This document shows positions 29,476-39,516 of a stretch of DNA of 64,000 bases, one piece after another. Origin of the DNA: Prosthecobacter fusiformis. Its GTDB lineage: Bacteria; Verrucomicrobiota; Verrucomicrobiia; Verrucomicrobiales; Verrucomicrobiaceae. Location of the stretch: NCBI RefSeq assembly GCF_004364345.1, contig NZ_SOCA01000002.1:323711-387710 (forward strand), read 5' to 3'. Below the pieces are notes generated by a model. The model was not told the origin of the DNA, did no database searches, and saw only the letters and a program-made list of their open reading frames with translations. Position numbers and translations under genes: made by a program. The stretch's first letter is position 1, and every line of letters begins with the position of its first letter.

Positions 29476-32400
29476 ATGAAAGCACCGATTCCCGAAGACG
29501 AAGAAGAAAGACTCGCCGTTCTGCGTGAGTACGAAATTCTGGATACGATGGAGGAGGCAGCCTTCAATGAGCTCACTGAACTGGCTGCTCATATCTGCCG
29601 GACCCCAATGGCGGCCATTTCCCTGATTGATAGGGATCGTCAGTGGTTCAAGGCTCAAATTGGAATGGATGAGAAGGAGACACCCAGGGATCTGGCGTTT
29701 TGTGCGCATGCGATCATGACCAAGGACCGGGTCATGATTGTCAATGACGCGAGCCAGGATGAGCGTTTTGTCGATCATCCGATGGTGAGCGGTGACCCAA
29801 GTATCCGCTTTTATGCGGGAGCACCGTTGTTAGCCCGCGGAAATCAGCCCCTGGGAACCTTATGTGTGATTGGCCGTGAGCCTCAGGAACTGACTTTAAG
29901 CCAGACTGCGGCATTAAACGCACTGAGCAGGAATGTGGTGGCCCAGATGGAATTGCGAATTCATTCGCAGAGATTGCGACAGGAAGTGACAGAAAAAGGT
30001 CGCATCGCGGAGCAACTGCAGGAGCAGAATGAGCAGCTCATCCGCAGTGAAAAAGAGACCGGCCGCCTGCTGGAACTGGCTGAAAAATCACGCAATGCAC
30101 TGCTGAGTGTTTTGGAGGATGAGCAACGACTGGCTCGTGAATTGCGCCGCTGGGCAGATGCATTTGAAAACTGCGCTCAGGGTATTTTGATCTGCACTCC
30201 TGCTAATGAGAGTATTTTTGCCTGCAACAGCGCCCTTGCCAGTCTGCATGGACAGCCTGCGGATGAAATCGCAGGTCTGACATTGCTATCATTGTTTGCT
30301 CCAGGTAATCAATTAAAGGTGCAACAATTCATCCATGAAGCGGATGAAAGTGGGCAGGTGCGCTTCGAACTGCCAATGTTGCGCGCCAATGGATCAAGTT
30401 ATGATGCTCAGGTGGACTTGGTCAGCGTGCGTGATGCAGAGGGGGAGCCTCTCTACTGGGTGGTGACGATTCAGGATATCTCGGCGCGGAAAACGGCAGA
30501 CCTCTTACTGGCGCGGACGAACAGGGCATTAAAACTGATGTCCGCATGCAATGAGTCGCTGGTGCATGCCACTGATGAGCAGCATTTATTGGCGGAGGTG
30601 TGCAGGCTGGCGGTGGATATTGGTGGATACCGTCTGGCCTGGGTAGGCTATGCACTGCATGATGAGGCGCATTCCATCCGGCCGATGGCCAATGCCGGAC
30701 ATGAAGCAGGGTATTTGAGTGAAATCAGCCTAAGCTGGTCAGAGTTTGCCGCGACGGGGAGAGGCCCGGCTGCCAGGAGCATTCGCAGCGGCCAGATGGT
30801 GATCTGCCAAGACATTGAAGCTGAATCCGAAGGCTTTTTTTGGAAGGAGGCGGCGCTGTCCCGAGGATACCGCAGCATCATTTGCCTCCCCCTGCGGGAT
30901 GAGAACCGCACTTTTGGACTGCTGGCACTGTATGCCTCCGAGGTTCAGGAAGTCGGGCAAGATGAGATCAAGCTGCTCCAGGAAATGGCGGAGGATCTGG
31001 CCTTTGGTATCCGCCATTTGCGCAGCCGTCAGGAGCGTCAGCGCATGCAGGATGTGGTGCTGAAGGTTTCCCAGGCTGTATCCGCCGGGCATGGGGAGGA
31101 TTTTTTCCAGTCTCTCACACGTAACATGGTGGAGGCGTTGGATGCGGATGGTGGGGTCATTGGCCGCCTGGACCCAGAGAAGCGCCAGAGCATTGAAACA
31201 CGGGCTCTGTTTTTGCATGGCCAGTTTCAGGAAAATATAAGCTACATTTTGCCTGGCACCCCGTGTGAGGGGGTGAGCCTGGGCTATACGAGCATTTTTG
31301 AAAGCAGCGTCCAGAGTCAGTTTCCTGAAGACTTGTGGCTGAAGGGCCACGGCATTGAGGCTTATGCGGGGATACCTTTGCTGGATACTCAGATGAGGGT
31401 GAACGGGATCATGGCAGTCTTTTACCGGAAACCGCTGGAGCAGGTATCCCTGGTTCATTCGACCTTAAAAATCTTTGCTGCGCGTGTGGCGGATGAACTG
31501 GAACGTCAGGAGGCCGATGAGCGCATCCGTGAGCAGGCCTCCCTTTTGGACAAAGCGCAGGATGCCATTTTGGTGAGAGATCTGAACCATCGCGTCACTT
31601 ACTGGAATAAAAGCGCCGAAGCCCTTTATGGCTGGTCTGCCGAAGAGGTGCTGGGCAAACCGGTGACCGACGTTTTTTACCAGGAAACGATGGCTTTTAA
31701 TGCCGCTATTCAGCAGTTGTTTGAAGAGGGGGAATGGGTCGGAGAATTGGACCAGTTTTCCAAAGACGGCACGCCACTGACCATTGAGTGCCGGTGGACG
31801 ATGGTGAATGATTCTGCGGGTAAGCCGAAATCGGTCCTTTGCATCAATACCGACATCACGGAGAAGAAAAAGCTGGAGCAGCAGTTTCTAAGAGCCCAGC
31901 GGATGGAAAGCATCGGAACTCTGGCGGGAGGCATTGCTCATGACTTGAACAATGTCCTGGCGCCTATCATGATGGCCATTGACTTGCTCAAGATGACGGT
32001 CACTTCCCAATCGGGACAAGACATCCTTTCCACGATTTCACAAAGTGCCCAACGTGGTGCTGATATGGTGAATCAGGTGCTTTCGTTTGCCCGTGGAATG
32101 GAGGGAAGACGCATGGAAGTCTATGCACATGCGCTCATCCGCGACATCGAAAAAATTGCGAGGGATACTTTCCCCAAAAACATTCAGATCTTCACCCAAT
32201 ATGAGGATGGGCTATGGCCTGTCGTCGGTGATCCCACACAGTTGCATCAGGTATTGCTGAATCTTTGCGTGAATGCGCGGGATGCGATGCCGGATGGCGG
32301 TTCCATCGTGGTGAGTGCGAGCAATGAAAGGCTGGATGAAAGCTATGCTGCCATGCATTTGGAAGCTCAGCCCGGACCTTATCTGAAGATTCAGGTGAAG

Positions 32401-33024
32401 GATACGGGGACGGGTATTCCACAGGCAATCATTGAGCAGATTTTTGATCCGTTTTTTACCACCAAGGAATTGGGGAAAGGGACTGGCCTGGGGCTTTCTA
32501 CATCACTGGCGATTGTGAAAAGTCACGGAGGTTTTATCCAGGTGGAAAGCGAAGGCGGCAGGGGCAGCCAGTTCAGGCTTTACCTGCCAGCTTTCGAGAC
32601 GAGTGGCACGGTGGCTGAAGAATCACGAATCGAAGAAATGCCACGTGGCCGGGGCGAAACGGTACTGGTGGTGGATGATGAGAAAACGATCCGCGAGATC
32701 ACTCAGCAGACACTGGAGGCCTTTGGATACAAGGCACTGCTGGCCGCTGACGGGGCGGAGGCGGTGACTCTCTATGCCCAGCATCGGGCATCCGTGTCCA
32801 TCGTGCTGACGGATATGATGATGCCTGTGATGGACGGACCTGCGACGATCAAAGTGCTGCGGAACATCAATCCATCTCTGAAAATCATCGCTGCCAGCGG
32901 TATTTCCACCAATGAGGCGGTGACCAAGGCTGCCGGGCAGGGAGTCAAACATTTCGTTTCCAAGCCTTACACAGCAGAATCGCTGCTGCGAGTATTGAGG
33001 GAGTGCCTGGACGGGGAGGGGTAA
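29476..33024 (+). CDS. Large hybrid sensor histidine kinase (GAF-PAS-GAF-GAF-PAS-HK-REC)
   Basis: The 1182-residue protein begins directly with a GAF domain (about 1-165, EYEILDTMEEAAFNELT). A coiled coil, PAS (about 230-345), two further GAF domains (about 355-510 and 530-680), and a second PAS (about 690-805) follow. HisKA has H822 in AGGIAHDLNNVL, and HATPase_c has NLCVNARDAM and DTGTGIP. The C-terminal receiver has phosphoacceptor D1113 (TDMMMPVMDG). No membrane segment is seen, so it is a cytoplasmic multisensor. It is the last gene of the 26020-33024 cluster. Sensor ligands are unknown. Confidence 0.93.
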   Translation: MKAPIPEDEEERLAVLREYEILDTMEEAAFNELTELAAHICRTPMAAISLIDRDRQWFKAQIGMDEKETPRDLAFCAHAIMTKDRVMIVNDASQDERFVDHPMVSGDPSIRFYAGAPLLARGNQPLGTLCVIGREPQELTLSQTAALNALSRNVVAQMELRIHSQRLRQEVTEKGRIAEQLQEQNEQLIRSEKETGRLLELAEKSRNALLSVLEDEQRLARELRRWADAFENCAQGILICTPANESIFACNSALASLHGQPADEIAGLTLLSLFAPGNQLKVQQFIHEADESGQVRFELPMLRANGSSYDAQVDLVSVRDAEGEPLYWVVTIQDISARKTADLLLARTNRALKLMSACNESLVHATDEQHLLAEVCRLAVDIGGYRLAWVGYALHDEAHSIRPMANAGHEAGYLSEISLSWSEFAATGRGPAARSIRSGQMVICQDIEAESEGFFWKEAALSRGYRSIICLPLRDENRTFGLLALYASEVQEVGQDEIKLLQEMAEDLAFGIRHLRSRQERQRMQDVVLKVSQAVSAGHGEDFFQSLTRNMVEALDADGGVIGRLDPEKRQSIETRALFLHGQFQENISYILPGTPCEGVSLGYTSIFESSVQSQFPEDLWLKGHGIEAYAGIPLLDTQMRVNGIMAVFYRKPLEQVSLVHSTLKIFAARVADELERQEADERIREQASLLDKAQDAILVRDLNHRVTYWNKSAEALYGWSAEEVLGKPVTDVFYQETMAFNAAIQQLFEEGEWVGELDQFSKDGTPLTIECRWTMVNDSAGKPKSVLCINTDITEKKKLEQQFLRAQRMESIGTLAGGIAHDLNNVLAPIMMAIDLLKMTVTSQSGQDILSTISQSAQRGADMVNQVLSFARGMEGRRMEVYAHALIRDIEKIARDTFPKNIQIFTQYEDGLWPVVGDPTQLHQVLLNLCVNARDAMPDGGSIVVSASNERLDESYAAMHLEAQPGPYLKIQVKDTGTGIPQAIIEQIFDPFFTTKELGKGTGLGLSTSLAIVKSHGGFIQVESEGGRGSQFRLYLPAFETSGTVAEESRIEEMPRGRGETVLVVDDEKTIREITQQTLEAFGYKALLAADGAEAVTLYAQHRASVSIVLTDMMMPVMDGPATIKVLRNINPSLKIIAASGISTNEAVTKAAGQGVKHFVSKPYTAESLLRVLRECLDGEG

Positions 33025-33115
33025 GGTTAGGAAATCTCCCAGGAATCTTCTTGCCCGCCACCGGTCTTGCCCTACTTGAGGAGGCATCCGCTCCTGGACG
33101 GGGGCGGCCTTCGAC

Positions 33116-34495
33116 ATGTCCTCCTCCAAGCATCTTCATTTTATTGGCATCTGCGGCACGGCCATGGGCTCCACCGCAGCGGCTCTCCGCGCTCTCGGCT
33201 ACACCATCTCAGGTTCGGATGAGAAAGTTTATCCTCCCATGTCAGACGTTCTGCGGGACGCCGGGATCACCCTGACGGAGGGTTACCGGGCTGAAAATCT
33301 GCCTGCGACCGCCAACCTGTATGTGGTTGGCAATGCCATTTCACGTGGTAACGAAGAACTGGAAACGCTGTTGGAGCGCAAGCTGCCTTATGTTTCCATG
33401 GCGGAGCTTCTCAAAACAGAAGTCATTCAGGGGAAGCGCAGTTTCGTCGTCAGCGGCACCCATGGTAAAACGACCACGAGCACCATGCTGGCCTGGATCT
33501 TTGAACACGCCGGGAAGAATCCGGGATTCATGATCGGCGGTGTGCCGGAGAATTTTGTCAGCGGCGCACGCTTCAATCACAGCGACCTCTTTGTTATCGA
33601 GGGGGACGAATACGACACGGCTTACTTCGATAAGCGTTCCAAATTCCTGCATTACCTGCCGGAATGTGCCATCGTGAATAACATTGAGTTTGATCACGCG
33701 GACATCTTCTCCGACCTCGCTGCCATCCTGCTGACCTTTCAGCGCCTGCTGAACAGCGTGCCGCGTAACGGGCTGGTGCTCCTGAATGGTGATGACAAGA
33801 ATTGCCTGTCGCTGAAAAGCTACTCCCCCGTGAAGACGGTCGGGCTTGGCCAGGAATGCAGCGAGCGTATTCACATCACGGAGGCCAGTCCAGAAGGCAC
33901 GGCTTTTGAGATCAATGGCGTGCCATTCAGCGTGCCCATGATCGGCGAATTTAACGTGCGCAATGCGGCGATGTGCATCTGCGCCGCGCGTCATGCGGGT
34001 CTAACCGATGATGAAATCCGCGCAGGGCTGGAGAGCTTCAAAGGCATCCGTCGTCGCCAGCAGGTACGTGGTGTCGCCGGTGGAGTGACCGTGATGGATG
34101 ACTTTGGGCATCATCCAACGGCTCTCCGTGAGACGTTGCGGGGGCTGCGGCAGAAGTATCCCGGCCAGCGCCTTTGGGCCGTGTTTGAACCACGCTCGAA
34201 CACCAGCCGACGCAATCTTTTGCAGAACGAACTGATTGAAGCTTTGAAGGAAGCTGACGGATCTGTCATCGCAGCGGTGGCCAATCCGGAAAAGGTGGCT
34301 GAGGCAGAGAGACTGGATACGGCGAAGGTGGCGCAAAGCGTCAGTCAGGCTGGTAAAGCCTGTTTTTTTGAGCCGAATACCGATGCCATTGTGGCCCGCT
34401 TGAAGGCAGAAACCAAGCCCGGGGATGTGATCGTGATCTTCAGCAATGGAGGCTTCGACGGTATTCACGGCAAGCTGCTGACCGCGCTGGCTTAG
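33116..34495 (+). CDS. mpl: UDP-MurNAc:L-Ala-γ-D-Glu-meso-Dap ligase (murein recycling)
   Basis: This 459-residue Mur-ligase family enzyme has FIGICGTAMG (9-18), the Mpl-type variant of the N-terminal loop, where MurC has GxGMSG. The ATP loop is SGTHGKTTT (113-121), and later blocks include DDFGHHPTA and EPRSNTSRR. Mpl joins recycled tripeptide to UDP-MurNAc, so the cell probably recycles its wall peptides. This fits the Dap-type peptidoglycan expected for the group. It stands alone between the kinase cluster and an unrelated exported protein. Confidence 0.94.
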   Translation: MSSSKHLHFIGICGTAMGSTAAALRALGYTISGSDEKVYPPMSDVLRDAGITLTEGYRAENLPATANLYVVGNAISRGNEELETLLERKLPYVSMAELLKTEVIQGKRSFVVSGTHGKTTTSTMLAWIFEHAGKNPGFMIGGVPENFVSGARFNHSDLFVIEGDEYDTAYFDKRSKFLHYLPECAIVNNIEFDHADIFSDLAAILLTFQRLLNSVPRNGLVLLNGDDKNCLSLKSYSPVKTVGLGQECSERIHITEASPEGTAFEINGVPFSVPMIGEFNVRNAAMCICAARHAGLTDDEIRAGLESFKGIRRRQQVRGVAGGVTVMDDFGHHPTALRETLRGLRQKYPGQRLWAVFEPRSNTSRRNLLQNELIEALKEADGSVIAAVANPEKVAEAERLDTAKVAQSVSQAGKACFFEPNTDAIVARLKAETKPGDVIVIFSNGGFDGIHGKLLTALA

Positions 34496-34564
34496 GTCCC
34501 GGCAAAGTGTGACGGTGACAGGTCGAAATAGATGGGGGCGTTTCGGCGTTACCCATTCCCTGTC

Positions 34565-36190
34565 ATGCTTCATCGCCGTCAATTTATCAAATCCACTGCT
34601 GCTGCTATGTTGGCGGCACCTTTGGCCCGAGCTCAGTCAGCTCGGACCAAGGCTCCGTTTCGGGTCATTTACAGCAATGACACGACGAATATATCGAGCT
34701 GCGTGAGCCCATTTCACAAAGCTCGGGAGCCGTTTCGTGCGACGATGCTGGAGGCCACGGTGGATGAGGTGGCAGGACTGGTGGATGCACATTTTTTACA
34801 GCCCGGATTGGGCATGGTGCCCATGTGGCCCAGCAAAGTGATGCCGCTGGAGCCTCATTATGCGTGGATCAAAGAACGCTATGGCGTAGGGCCGGATTCA
34901 TTTGGCAACTTTGTCATGAGAGGCGGGGATGTGGTGCAGGTCTTTGTGGACCGCTGCCACAAGACCAACCAAGCGGCCTTTGTGTCCTTCCGCCTCAACG
35001 ATGCGCATCACAAGGAATTCACCCATCCTAAGCCAGGTGACAAACCTGGAAGCAGCATGGGCATGAGCGTGACCCGGCATTATGTGGATCATCCTGAATA
35101 CCTCTTCAAACCTGATTCCAAACGCGGCATGGACTTGGTTCAAAACTGGATCCATGAAGATGTGCGTGCGCAGAAGCTGGCCCTGATCACCGAACTCTGT
35201 GAGAACTACGATCTGGATGGTCTGGAGCTGGATTACATGCGCATTTACAGTTTCTTTGATGCGGAAAAGACGTCGTTGGAGCAGCGGCAGGCCATCATGA
35301 CTGGGTTTGTAAAACAGGTGAGGCAGGCCCTGGACCGCACGGAGCGTAACGGTAAACGTCGCTGGCTTTGCGTACGTGTTCCTTGTCTAGTGAAGGGGCT
35401 GGATGCCCTGGGACTGGACCTGCCTGCCATGGTGGGAAGCGGTGTGGATATGGTGAACATTTCAGCCAGCTACTTCACCACTCAGCAGATGGATTTGGCC
35501 GAGATCCGTGCGCGGGTGCCAGAGACTGCCGCCCTGTATGTGGAGATGTGTCATTCCATCGCCAACGGTAGCAAACTGGTGCCTGGCTACGACACCTTTA
35601 CCTTTCGCCGGGCCACTCAAGAGCAGTATGAGACCACGGCGCATCTGGCCTATGCTCGGGGTGCCGATGGAGTGAGCCTGTTTAACTTTGCCTACTATCG
35701 TGAACACGGGGGCCCTGGGCGCGGGCCTTTCGCAGAGCCTCCCTTTGCAGCCATCAAGCAATTGGATGAGCCTGCCAAACTGGCAGTGAAAGCGCAGCAC
35801 TGGTTTTTAGCGACGGGTTGGAACAATCCCTATGTGCGGCCCCCCATTCTGCCTCGCAGTCTGAAAGAGAAAGCGCGGACCCAGTTTGAGCTGGACATGG
35901 CTCCGCCTGCGGATGGCTGGAAAGGGCAGGGAAGGTTACGTCTTCAAGCGGATGCCACGTTGGCGGGACGAACCATCGCGGCACGATGCAATGGGACAGA
36001 TCTACAGCCTTCCAACGATGTGGAGGAGCTATTTGAAAATCCTTATCCTTCTCTGTTAGGCAAGCCGGAAACGATGCGTGCCTGGGCAGTGCCTGCATCG
36101 GTTTTGCGTGACGGTAAAAATGTTTTCGAGTTTATGCATCAAGGCGGCAAGCCGGTAACGCTGGAATATATGGATGTAAGAATGGGTTGA
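34565..36190 (+). CDS. Exported protein, TIM-barrel glycosidase-like
   Basis: ATG 34565 gives 541 residues. The N-terminus is MLHRRQFIKSTAAAMLAAP, a twin-arginine signal (RRQFIK). The middle contains LDGLELDYMRI followed by ELRQ/VKQVRQAL-like helix and a VDMVNISASYF strand. This pattern is typical of TIM-barrel glycosidase-like proteins that place acidic residues after a β-strand. A C-terminal β-rich part (about 410-535) may be a carbohydrate-binding module. The exact GH family could not be assigned. It is convergent with the enolase-superfamily gene, 8 nt apart. An in-frame start at 34532 would put the twin-Arg motif further inside and is less likely. Confidence 0.7.
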   Translation: MLHRRQFIKSTAAAMLAAPLARAQSARTKAPFRVIYSNDTTNISSCVSPFHKAREPFRATMLEATVDEVAGLVDAHFLQPGLGMVPMWPSKVMPLEPHYAWIKERYGVGPDSFGNFVMRGGDVVQVFVDRCHKTNQAAFVSFRLNDAHHKEFTHPKPGDKPGSSMGMSVTRHYVDHPEYLFKPDSKRGMDLVQNWIHEDVRAQKLALITELCENYDLDGLELDYMRIYSFFDAEKTSLEQRQAIMTGFVKQVRQALDRTERNGKRRWLCVRVPCLVKGLDALGLDLPAMVGSGVDMVNISASYFTTQQMDLAEIRARVPETAALYVEMCHSIANGSKLVPGYDTFTFRRATQEQYETTAHLAYARGADGVSLFNFAYYREHGGPGRGPFAEPPFAAIKQLDEPAKLAVKAQHWFLATGWNNPYVRPPILPRSLKEKARTQFELDMAPPADGWKGQGRLRLQADATLAGRTIAARCNGTDLQPSNDVEELFENPYPSLLGKPETMRAWAVPASVLRDGKNVFEFMHQGGKPVTLEYMDVRMG

Positions 36191-36198
36191 GAGAGCTG

Positions 36199-37656
36199 TT
36201 ATAATTGAGCCATACCTCCCTCCTTGATCCATGTATTGAGTGGGAGCAGGGCGTCTGTGTTTAGATCAATGCCACAACCGAAAGGCGCGGCATTGACGCT
36301 GCCCAGATTCAGCCGTCCTTTTTGGATATCCAGGGTCGGGAATCCGGCTGAATGCTGACGGTAAAGATCGGGATGGCATTTTAAGGCATCGTTTTGAACC
36401 GCCTCTGAGTGCATGGACAGGCCGCGGAAGTAATGATGGCCATTGCGTTCCACATGCGTCACTCCGAGAGCTGCCATCATCGCCAGGTCCTGAAGCAGGG
36501 CCATGGGACCGACATTGGCCAGATCCTCTCCACTGAGGATGAGCGGACGTTTTGTTTGACCTGCCCGCGTTTTTAAAAGAGCAGCATTGGCCAGACCTTT
36601 GATGATGCCTTTGCAGTTCTTGTGACTGGTGCCGCTGTAGCCCAGTGCCAGACCACGGGGCAAGTCCGACAACGCACTGTCAGATTCATCGATGATCACA
36701 CCCGGGCCATCATGCCACTCCGCAAGGGAAACGGCGACGTCATCTTTCAGCGCATGGTTGCGGTGCAACGGCTGCTCAATGAGGAGGAGGTTCTGGAAAA
36801 GTGGGCTGAGGGTGGCATCGGCGCGGAGTGCTTCATAGAACTCACGAAAGGCGGCTAGATTCTCGAACTGCTCATTTCCATCCAGGGTGATGTGGAAATG
36901 GGAACCGCATTCTTCGGTCAGAATGGCGGTGATTTCACGCAAGCGTGGGAGGTCAGTTTCAGATTGACCGCAGACTTTGATTTTAAAATAGGACAGCCCA
37001 TAGGCGCGGATGGATTCATCCAGCGCGTGGGGCAGGCCGTCGTGAAGCTGTTCATCGGCAGGGATGTCTTTTGAACGCAGTGGATCGCCCAGGCCGACCG
37101 TATGGCGAATGGCGATGCTGGAAAGTGGCTGCGGGGAGAGGACATCTTGAACGTGGATGCCCCGAAGCTCGTCATGAATGTCCCCCAGCTGAATGGCGAG
37201 ACTCTCGGAGCCTAACAAACGATGAAGAGGAGTGGAGGAGGCTTTGCACAACCCATCTAGCACAGCGCGCTCCATGAGGCTGACGCCCAGATTGGCAAGC
37301 AGGGAAGGTATCTGTTTGACGGCGGCCCAGCGTGCCTGTTCCTGATAAAGCTCCTGCCACCAGGGGAAATAGCGGATCGGGGCCGCCGAGGCTAGGCGCG
37401 CGAGCCGGGAGGCATTCTGGATGACGGCCAGCATTTCGGCCAGATCCAGCTCGAAACTGGTGGCGGGGTCTTTGGTAAACCATTTGGGCGGCAGACCTTC
37501 GCTAGCCATACCACTGACCGGTTTCCCATCCACGCTGAGGATGGCAGTGACGAACAGATGTGGAAGGGCGCTCATGCTCGCGATGCCATACTTAAACGGA
37601 AACCGTGTGCGCATGGGCAGCACATGAAAGCGGACGTCTTGAATCTGAAATTGCAT
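36199..37656 (-). CDS. Enolase-superfamily (mandelate racemase/muconate lactonizing-like) protein
   Basis: The 485-residue protein is longer than typical MR/MLE enzymes (~370-400). The catalytic layout is visible: KIK (K225, K227), metal ligands D259 (TLDGNEQ), E294 (LIEQPL) and D323 (IIDESD), and SHKNCKG (K346, K349) in the place of the second catalytic Lys/His. N-terminal sequence to about 200 fits the capping domain plus an insertion. It should abstract a proton α to a carboxylate, but the substrate is unknown. ATG 37656 is preferred over a TTG at 37665. It is divergent from the SGNH hydrolase across 128 nt. Confidence 0.82.
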   Translation of the reverse strand: MQFQIQDVRFHVLPMRTRFPFKYGIASMSALPHLFVTAILSVDGKPVSGMASEGLPPKWFTKDPATSFELDLAEMLAVIQNASRLARLASAAPIRYFPWWQELYQEQARWAAVKQIPSLLANLGVSLMERAVLDGLCKASSTPLHRLLGSESLAIQLGDIHDELRGIHVQDVLSPQPLSSIAIRHTVGLGDPLRSKDIPADEQLHDGLPHALDESIRAYGLSYFKIKVCGQSETDLPRLREITAILTEECGSHFHITLDGNEQFENLAAFREFYEALRADATLSPLFQNLLLIEQPLHRNHALKDDVAVSLAEWHDGPGVIIDESDSALSDLPRGLALGYSGTSHKNCKGIIKGLANAALLKTRAGQTKRPLILSGEDLANVGPMALLQDLAMMAALGVTHVERNGHHYFRGLSMHSEAVQNDALKCHPDLYRQHSAGFPTLDIQKGRLNLGSVNAAPFGCGIDLNTDALLPLNTWIKEGGMAQL

Positions 37657-37784
37657 AGCTTCCAATCAATGCAGGCCGGTCGAAGTTGCATGCCTTTTCG
37701 GATGCGATGGCAGGATATGCCATGTTGGGCAGTCACGGATTATCCTTGTCAGTTTTCAGCAGATTGGCTCAAATTGGATCAACC

Positions 37785-38471
37785 ATGAAACTCCGCCTGC
37801 TGCTTTCACTTGTCGCCCTTTCTCTGCTGACTCCATGCCTGGCCCAGGAGCCGAAAGCAGAGGCCAAGAAACGCGTCCCGAATCCGTCTGTGGTTCCTGT
37901 GGAGGATGTGGCAGGGCTGCCGCGTGTGCTCCTCATCGGTGATTCCATTTCCATGGGATACACGCTGCCCGTGCGCAAACTGCTGGAAGGCGTGGCCAAT
38001 GTGCACCGTATCCCACAGAATGGCGGGCCGACCAAAAACGGCATCGCCAACATCGAAAAATGGCTGGGCAAGGGCAAATGGGATGTGATTCATTTCAACT
38101 GGGGTATCCACGATCTCAAAGTCATGCCGGATGGTAAACGCCAAGTGGAGCCAGCCGATTATGAAGCCAATCTGCGCACACTGGTGGCCCGCATGAAACA
38201 GACAGGTGCCAAGCTCATCTGGGCGACGATTACGCCCATTCCTGAAGGTCCGCTGAATCCACCGCGTGAGTTTGGTGAGGTGTCGGTTTACAACGGTATT
38301 GCTGAAAAAGTGATGAAGGAAAACGGTGTGACCATCAATGATCTGAATGCGTGGATCTCACCAAAACTGGCTGAGATGCAGAAACCGAAGGATGTCCATT
38401 ATCATGACAGCGGCTCCGATTACCTGGCCGAAAAAGTGGCGCAGGAGATCAAAGCGGCTTTGGGCAAGTGA
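37785..38471 (+). CDS. Exported SGNH/GDSL hydrolase
   Basis: ATG 37785 gives 228 residues with a signal peptide (MKLRLLLSLVALSLL, cleavage near CLAQ at 20). The catalytic Ser is S54 in LLIGDSISMG (block I). WGIHD gives the block III region. HYHDSGSDYL near the C-terminus supplies Asp/His of block V. It probably hydrolyses an ester, for instance on acetylated carbohydrate, in the periplasm or outside the cell. A second possible function is lysophospholipase. No neighbours specify the substrate. The upstream extension to 37686 lacks a signal-peptide start and is rejected. Confidence 0.88.
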   Translation: MKLRLLLSLVALSLLTPCLAQEPKAEAKKRVPNPSVVPVEDVAGLPRVLLIGDSISMGYTLPVRKLLEGVANVHRIPQNGGPTKNGIANIEKWLGKGKWDVIHFNWGIHDLKVMPDGKRQVEPADYEANLRTLVARMKQTGAKLIWATITPIPEGPLNPPREFGEVSVYNGIAEKVMKENGVTINDLNAWISPKLAEMQKPKDVHYHDSGSDYLAEKVAQEIKAALGK

Positions 38472-38546
38472 TCCAATCCTGAGGAGGACCGGGGCGGCTA
38501 TGCCTTCACTTGCATTGGCGTTGCCCGGCCTTCATGCTGGGAGTTC

Positions 38547-39065
38547 ATGTCTGAGCCTGAATTCACTGCTGCCGCATCCCGTCTTTGCACGGCCTGCGGC
38601 ATGTGCTGCAACGGTGTTCTGTTTCACATTGTGAGATTGCAGCCGTCAGATTCGGTGAAGGGATTGGAGGCACTGGGCATGAAGCTGAACCGGAAAAAAC
38701 GGGAGCCTTATTTTAATCAGCCCTGCCGTTTTCTCCAGGATTGCTGCTGCACAATTTATGAGGCGCGACCGCTCCGATGCCGCATGTTTGAATGCCGGCA
38801 AATCAAGGGATTGGCCAATGGCGAGATCTCGGAGACCGAGGCTGCGGCGAAAATCACCGAGGTTCGGCGACAGGTAGCACTGATTGAGAGCCTGCTCATG
38901 GAGCAAGGAAATGCGGAAAAGCAGAGGCCCCTGATGGAGCGCTGCACACAGGTTTTGCAAGAGAAGGGGAAAGAGGCACCCGCAGCACTTCTGGAGGCTC
39001 TAAGGGCCCTTCATGAATTGTTGAATGATTCTTTTAGACTGGAACCGGTGGAACTGGGGGTCTGA
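38547..39065 (+). CDS. YkgJ-family cysteine cluster protein
   Basis: This 172-residue protein has the YkgJ zinc/iron-chelating pattern. Cys14, Cys17, Cys20 and Cys21 (CTACGMCC) are followed by C60, the triple C66-C68, C78 and C83, with IYEARPLRCRMFEC as the second hallmark block. YkgJ proteins probably bind metal or a cluster, but their function is not settled. The second half is a charged helix. It is followed 42 nt later by a VF530-family gene on the same strand. No redox partner is visible nearby. Confidence 0.9.
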   Translation: MSEPEFTAAASRLCTACGMCCNGVLFHIVRLQPSDSVKGLEALGMKLNRKKREPYFNQPCRFLQDCCCTIYEARPLRCRMFECRQIKGLANGEISETEAAAKITEVRRQVALIESLLMEQGNAEKQRPLMERCTQVLQEKGKEAPAALLEALRALHELLNDSFRLEPVELGV

Positions 39066-39107
39066 AAGGCAGGCCGGATCGCTCAAGCTACTGGACAGAC
39101 GCGCCAA

Positions 39108-39485
39108 ATGATCCACCTGTCTGGGATGCACGCAGCAGGCCCCAAAAATCCGCTTCACGGAATCACTCTCGAAAAGATGGTGACCGATCTCCAGGCTCAT
39201 TACGGATGGGATATGCTCGGCCGAATGATCAAGGTGAACTGCTTTAACTGGCAGCCCAGCATCAAATCCAGTTTGGTCTTTCTGCGCAAGACACCGTGGG
39301 CACGGCAGAAGGTGGAAGAGTTGTATGTGGATTCACTGCCTGATCTTAAGGCCGTGGCCGAAGGGCGCATGGCCCCCATGAATGACGAGGCGGAGAAGAC
39401 ACCTGAAGATTTCTCCGAAGAGCCGTTGCCATCCCCGAATGATGAGATGGACAAAGCTCCCGAGGCAACGCCTCAGGAACCTTGA
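39108..39485 (+). CDS. VF530-family protein with acidic tail
   Basis: The 125-residue product matches the VF530/DUF2132 family: [22 protein letters not shown] and [16 protein letters not shown] (about 14-75). The family is thought to be DNA-binding from structural data, but its physiological role is unknown. Residues about 90-125 form a low-complexity acidic and Pro-rich tail that plain VF530 proteins lack. ATG 39126 is an alternative start. It converges with folD, with 31 nt between the stop codons. Confidence 0.88.
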   Translation: MIHLSGMHAAGPKNPLHGITLEKMVTDLQAHYGWDMLGRMIKVNCFNWQPSIKSSLVFLRKTPWARQKVEELYVDSLPDLKAVAEGRMAPMNDEAEKTPEDFSEEPLPSPNDEMDKAPEATPQEP

Positions 39486-39516
39486 GCCAATCATAACGGG
39501 CGGGCCTGCCTCGGTA

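Noticed and set aside
34532-34564. Earlier start for the glycosidase-like exported protein
   Set aside because: It would place the twin-Arg motif away from the N-terminus, so ATG 34565 is preferred.
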